Part shown: one piece after another, positions 61,542-64,000 of the stretch
Position numbering within the stretch: position 1 is the first letter of the stretch
Layout of the letters: each line of letters opens with the position of its first letter
Assembly: GCF_046250185.1 (NCBI RefSeq)
Contig: NZ_CP176469.1
Source: Litorimonas sp046250185
Lineage (GTDB): Bacteria; Pseudomonadota; Alphaproteobacteria; Caulobacterales; Maricaulaceae
Length of the DNA: 64,000 nucleotides
Strand: one strand, 5' to 3'
Notes under the pieces: model-generated
What the model was told of the DNA's origin: nothing
The model's database searches: none
What the model saw: only the letters and a program-made list of their open reading frames with translations
Position numbers and translations under genes: made by a program

Positions 61542-62558
61542 CTAGCTGATGCGGGCGACGACGAAGCCAGCAAGGTTTTGCAGTGTATCCCGCCATGCGC
61601 TCTTGGGAAAAATATCCAGCGCGTCTGCGGCATCTTTGGAAAAGACTTTCGCCAAATCCATCGTGCTTTCCAATGCCCCCGCCTTGCGCAGATATGACAC
61701 GGCAGTCTCCAGGTCGACAGGCGTCTGGTCGTGATCGACAATCACCCGTCGCCAAAAAGCAGTCTCGTCCGCGTCAGCCACGGCAACAGCCCGAATGACA
61801 GGCAGCGTCATTTTCCCTTCGCGGAAATCATCTCCGACAGACTTACCCAATGCACTTTCAAATCCCCCGTAATCCAGGGCATCATCGACTAATTGAAACG
61901 CCAAGCCAAGTTTGAGTCCATATTCGCGCAAGGCTTCACGTTCAGCCGCAGGGCGTTCAGCTAGAACCGGCGCAACTTCGGTAGCCGCCGCAAAAAGCGC
62001 CGCCGTTTTAGCTTTGATCACGGACATGTAATCCGCTTCTGTCATAGACACATTGCGCAGGGCCGCGAGTTGTTGCACTTCGCCTTCCGCAATCACAGAG
62101 GACGCATTGGACAAAATGCCGAGCGCTTCCATGCTGCCCGTTTCCACCATGAGGTTGAACGCGCGTGCAAATAGGAAATCCCCCACAAGGATAGATGCGC
62201 TATTGCCCCAAATCAGATTTGCAGGTTTTTTGCCGCGCCGTAGCGCACTCTCGTCCACCACATCATCGTGCAACAGCGTGGCAGAGTGGATAAATTCGAC
62301 AGCGGCAGCGAGTTTGTGGTGGCCCGTGCCGTCATATCCTAACATGCGAGACGCAGCGACTGTTAAGAGGGGGCGCAAACGCTTTCCGCCCGCGCCGACT
62401 AAGTGCTGCCCAAGGTTCGGAATCAAGCCAACTGGGCTTTGCATCCGCTCTAGGATCAGCGCATCAACGGATGCCATATCATCGGACGCCATATCCCATA
62501 ATGTCTGCGCGGGGCTCAGGGCATTGTCGTCTTGTATTTGTGCGGGTGCGTTCACCAT
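61542..62558 (-). CDS. ispB: trans-polyprenyl diphosphate synthase (octaprenyl type)
   Basis: 338-residue all-trans prenyltransferase for the quinone side chain. First Asp motif LLHDDVVDESALRRGKKPAN, second QLVDDALDYGG, and GGKRLRPLLT near the N-terminus. ATG at 62558, preceded by AAAGGTGG, is chosen; a longer reading from 62609 would overlap the divergent gene. Chain length from sequence alone is uncertain (octa- to decaprenyl). Confidence 0.88.
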   Translation of the reverse strand: MVNAPAQIQDDNALSPAQTLWDMASDDMASVDALILERMQSPVGLIPNLGQHLVGAGGKRLRPLLTVAASRMLGYDGTGHHKLAAAVEFIHSATLLHDDVVDESALRRGKKPANLIWGNSASILVGDFLFARAFNLMVETGSMEALGILSNASSVIAEGEVQQLAALRNVSMTEADYMSVIKAKTAALFAAATEVAPVLAERPAAEREALREYGLKLGLAFQLVDDALDYGGFESALGKSVGDDFREGKMTLPVIRAVAVADADETAFWRRVIVDHDQTPVDLETAVSYLRKAGALESTMDLAKVFSKDAADALDIFPKSAWRDTLQNLAGFVVARIS

Positions 62559-62615
62559 ACCACCTTTGTTTCTTGACCCTAACCTAGTGTGGGTTATGTC
62601 AGGCGGCAAGAGGCA

Positions 62616-62882
62616 ATGGCGTCACAGATGGCAGCTATTGCAAAAATGGAGAGCCTTGTGATTTGCATCCTAAAAACCGTCAATCCCGCCACGCTGAACT
62701 ATGTTGAGGCTGTGCTGAAAGAAGCGCAGATTGAATATTTCATCATGGATCAAAATGTGTCCATCATTGAGGGCTCGATCGGCGTCATCCCGCGCCGCGT
62801 TATGGTGCTAGCAGATGATGCTGACGATGCCCGCCAAGCCTTGATCGACGCTGATATGGGTGATGAGCTAGTGCGGGTTTAG
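62616..62882 (+). CDS. DUF2007 small protein (putative signal transducing)
   Basis: 88-residue DUF2007 domain protein: LKTVNPATLNYVEAVLKEAQIEYFIMDQNVSIIEGSIGVIPRRVMV and a C-terminal ADDADDARQAL. ATG at 62616 (after AAGAGG) or 62646 may be used. Family folds like GlnB-type or ferredoxin-like small domains; no activity known. Conserved next to ispB and glyQ in relatives. Confidence 0.8.
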   Translation: MASQMAAIAKMESLVICILKTVNPATLNYVEAVLKEAQIEYFIMDQNVSIIEGSIGVIPRRVMVLADDADDARQALIDADMGDELVRV

Positions 62883-62921
62883 CGCTTGAAATCTGGCGCC
62901 GATTCAATACACATCACTCCC

Positions 62922-63854
62922 ATGACGCATGCGACCAAAAAACCTCTGTCTTTTCAGGATTTGATCCTCACCCTGCAGCGCTATTGGGCCGAACAGGGTT
63001 GCGTGATTTTGCAGCCATTTGATACAGAAGTTGGGGCTGGGACGCTGCACCCTGCGACTGTTCTGCGGTCATTAGGGCCGAAGCCGTGGAATGTCGCCTA
63101 TGTGCAGCCATCGCGCCGTCCCGCCGATGGTCGCTACGGCGAGAACCCAAACCGGCTGCAGCATTACTACCAATTCCAAGTGATTATGAAGCCCAACCCG
63201 CCCAATTATCAGGAGCTATATCTGGGTAGCCTCGAAGCCATCGGTATCGATATGGACCTCCACGATATTCGTTTTGTCGAGGATGATTGGGAAAACCCAA
63301 CGGTTGGCGCTTGGGGCCTCGGATGGGAAGTCTGGTGTGACGGCATGGAAGTGTCGCAATACACCTATTTCCAGCAGGTCGGCGGGCTCGATGTCTCACC
63401 CGTCTCTGGTGAGTTGACCTACGGGCTAGAACGTCTCGCTATGTATGTGCAAAATGTCGACAATGTCTATGATCTTGTCTTCACAGCGGCAAACGAAGCC
63501 AACGGCACGCCCGAAGTGCTTTACGGTGATGTATTCCATGAAAACGAAGTGCAGCAATCGACTTATAATTTTGAACACTCTGATGCTGAGAAAATTCTTG
63601 AGAAATTCAAATATGCAGAAGCCGAGTGTAAGCATTTGCTGGCGCTCGAAAAACCGCTCCCGCTGCCTGCCTATGAGCATGCTTTGAAGGCGTCACATCT
63701 GTTCAACCTCCTCGATGCACGCGGCGTGGTCAGCCCGACCCAGCGCCAAGAATATATCAAGCGTGTGCGCGATCTCGCCAAAGGCTGTGCGGAAGCACAT
63801 GTTGCGCGCGAAGCTGAAATGATCGCGGCACAAGCGGAAAGAGCGTGGCAGTAA
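62922..63854 (+). CDS. glyQ: glycyl-tRNA synthetase alpha subunit
   Basis: 310-residue catalytic subunit of the alpha2-beta2 glycyl-tRNA synthetase. FQDLILTLQRYWAEQGCVILQPFDTEVGAGT, RPADGRYGENPNRLQHYYQFQV and TYGLERLAMYVQ are diagnostic. ATG at 62922 gives the family start (an earlier ATG at 62886 is less likely). Its stop shares a base with the next gene (TAATG); glyS is expected beyond it, outside the window. Confidence 0.96.
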   Translation: MTHATKKPLSFQDLILTLQRYWAEQGCVILQPFDTEVGAGTLHPATVLRSLGPKPWNVAYVQPSRRPADGRYGENPNRLQHYYQFQVIMKPNPPNYQELYLGSLEAIGIDMDLHDIRFVEDDWENPTVGAWGLGWEVWCDGMEVSQYTYFQQVGGLDVSPVSGELTYGLERLAMYVQNVDNVYDLVFTAANEANGTPEVLYGDVFHENEVQQSTYNFEHSDAEKILEKFKYAEAECKHLLALEKPLPLPAYEHALKASHLFNLLDARGVVSPTQRQEYIKRVRDLAKGCAEAHVAREAEMIAAQAERAWQ

Positions 63855-64000
63855 TGATAAAGCACACTTTCCTTGCGCTATGTCTTATCGCTGCACCCGC
63901 CGCGCTCACGGCTTGCAATCCAAAGCCAAAGACGATGACTTACGTTGATCCGCAAAAGGATGCGCTCATTGAAGCCCGCGACAAGGCCCGCGAGACATTG
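63854..64000 (+). CDS. lipoprotein, truncated by window edge
   Basis: First 49 codons of a lipoprotein: ATGATAAAG start overlapping the glyQ stop by one base, hydrophobic core LALCLIAAPAALTAC with lipobox LTAC (Cys21), then NPKPKTMTY. The rest is outside the window. An insertion between glyQ and glyS of a small lipoprotein gene; function unknown. Confidence 0.7.
   Translation, partial: MIKHTFLALCLIAAPAALTACNPKPKTMTYVDPQKDALIEARDKARETL

Noticed and set aside
1..64000. tRNA, rRNA, IS element or CRISPR array
   Set aside because: Looked for cloverleaf-like segments, transposase frames, terminal inverted repeats and spaced direct repeats; none was found.

Overview
The window is a 64 kb chromosomal segment of an alphaproteobacterium, most likely a stalked or budding marine type in the Caulobacterales / Maricaulales / Hyphomonadaceae group. 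The signs are Ros/MucR, DUF6456, PAS_5 and CC0125-type lipoprotein families, a PleC-like kinase, a consensus CtrA box (TTAA-N7-TTAA), and moderate GC with dense operons. Almost everything is housekeeping except one conspicuous block.

Region 1 (1-3.8 kb): the 3' end of an Mrp/NDH-type antiporter subunit, a MucR-like regulator with a degenerate zinc site, a PAS_5 protein, then an overlapping pair, a DnaA-domain-IV-like HTH protein and a DUF6456 protein. I read this pair as GafY and GafZ, the split form of the gene transfer agent (GTA) activator GafA. Region 2 (3.86-17.5 kb): a complete RcGTA-type head-tail cluster in canonical order (g1 TerS, g2 TerL, g3 portal, g3.5, g4 protease, g5 capsid, g6-g10, g10.1, g11-g15) with no integrase, replication or lysis gene. 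Its unusual features are: the activator pair directly abuts the structural genes; an identical 10-mer (AGACGTATCC, DnaA-box-like) sits at the -35 position of putative promoters before terS and before the portal gene; a TPR-like gene with its own perfect CtrA box is inserted between terL and portal; a strong intrinsic terminator follows the capsid gene, where GafZ-type antitermination would be needed; and the tape-measure (g11) and hub (g13) proteins look internally shortened.

Region 3 (17.5-32 kb): a DnaJ/CbpA-type chaperone 29 bp after g15, a PepSY protein with a FeuPQ/PhoPQ-like two-component pair, a DUF938 methyltransferase, an HtrA/DegP protease with a second OmpR-type two-component pair, a PleC-like hybrid-free sensor kinase, an EAL phosphodiesterase and aminopeptidase N. 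Region 4 (32-46 kb): typA, two tandem TerB-like paralogues, a lipoprotein, a FAH-family enzyme, a solitary ParB/sulfiredoxin-fold protein, the rpsF-rpsR-rplI operon, a long coiled-coil protein, and the fatty-acid cluster fabD-fabG-acpP-fabF-mltG-gmk. Region 5 (46-64 kb): the lptF-lptG-surA-pdxA-rsmA operon (lptD absent), pepA-holC, a cysteine-poor family-4 uracil-DNA glycosylase, a retropepsin-RimK fusion, ETF-ubiquinone oxidoreductase, a TPR protein coupled to ispE, a WecA/MraY-type transferase, ispB, DUF2007, glyQ and the start of a lipoprotein. ispE appears to need an AUA start codon.

No tRNA, rRNA, insertion sequence, CRISPR array or attachment site was recognised. All family assignments are from reading the translations by eye; no database search was possible.
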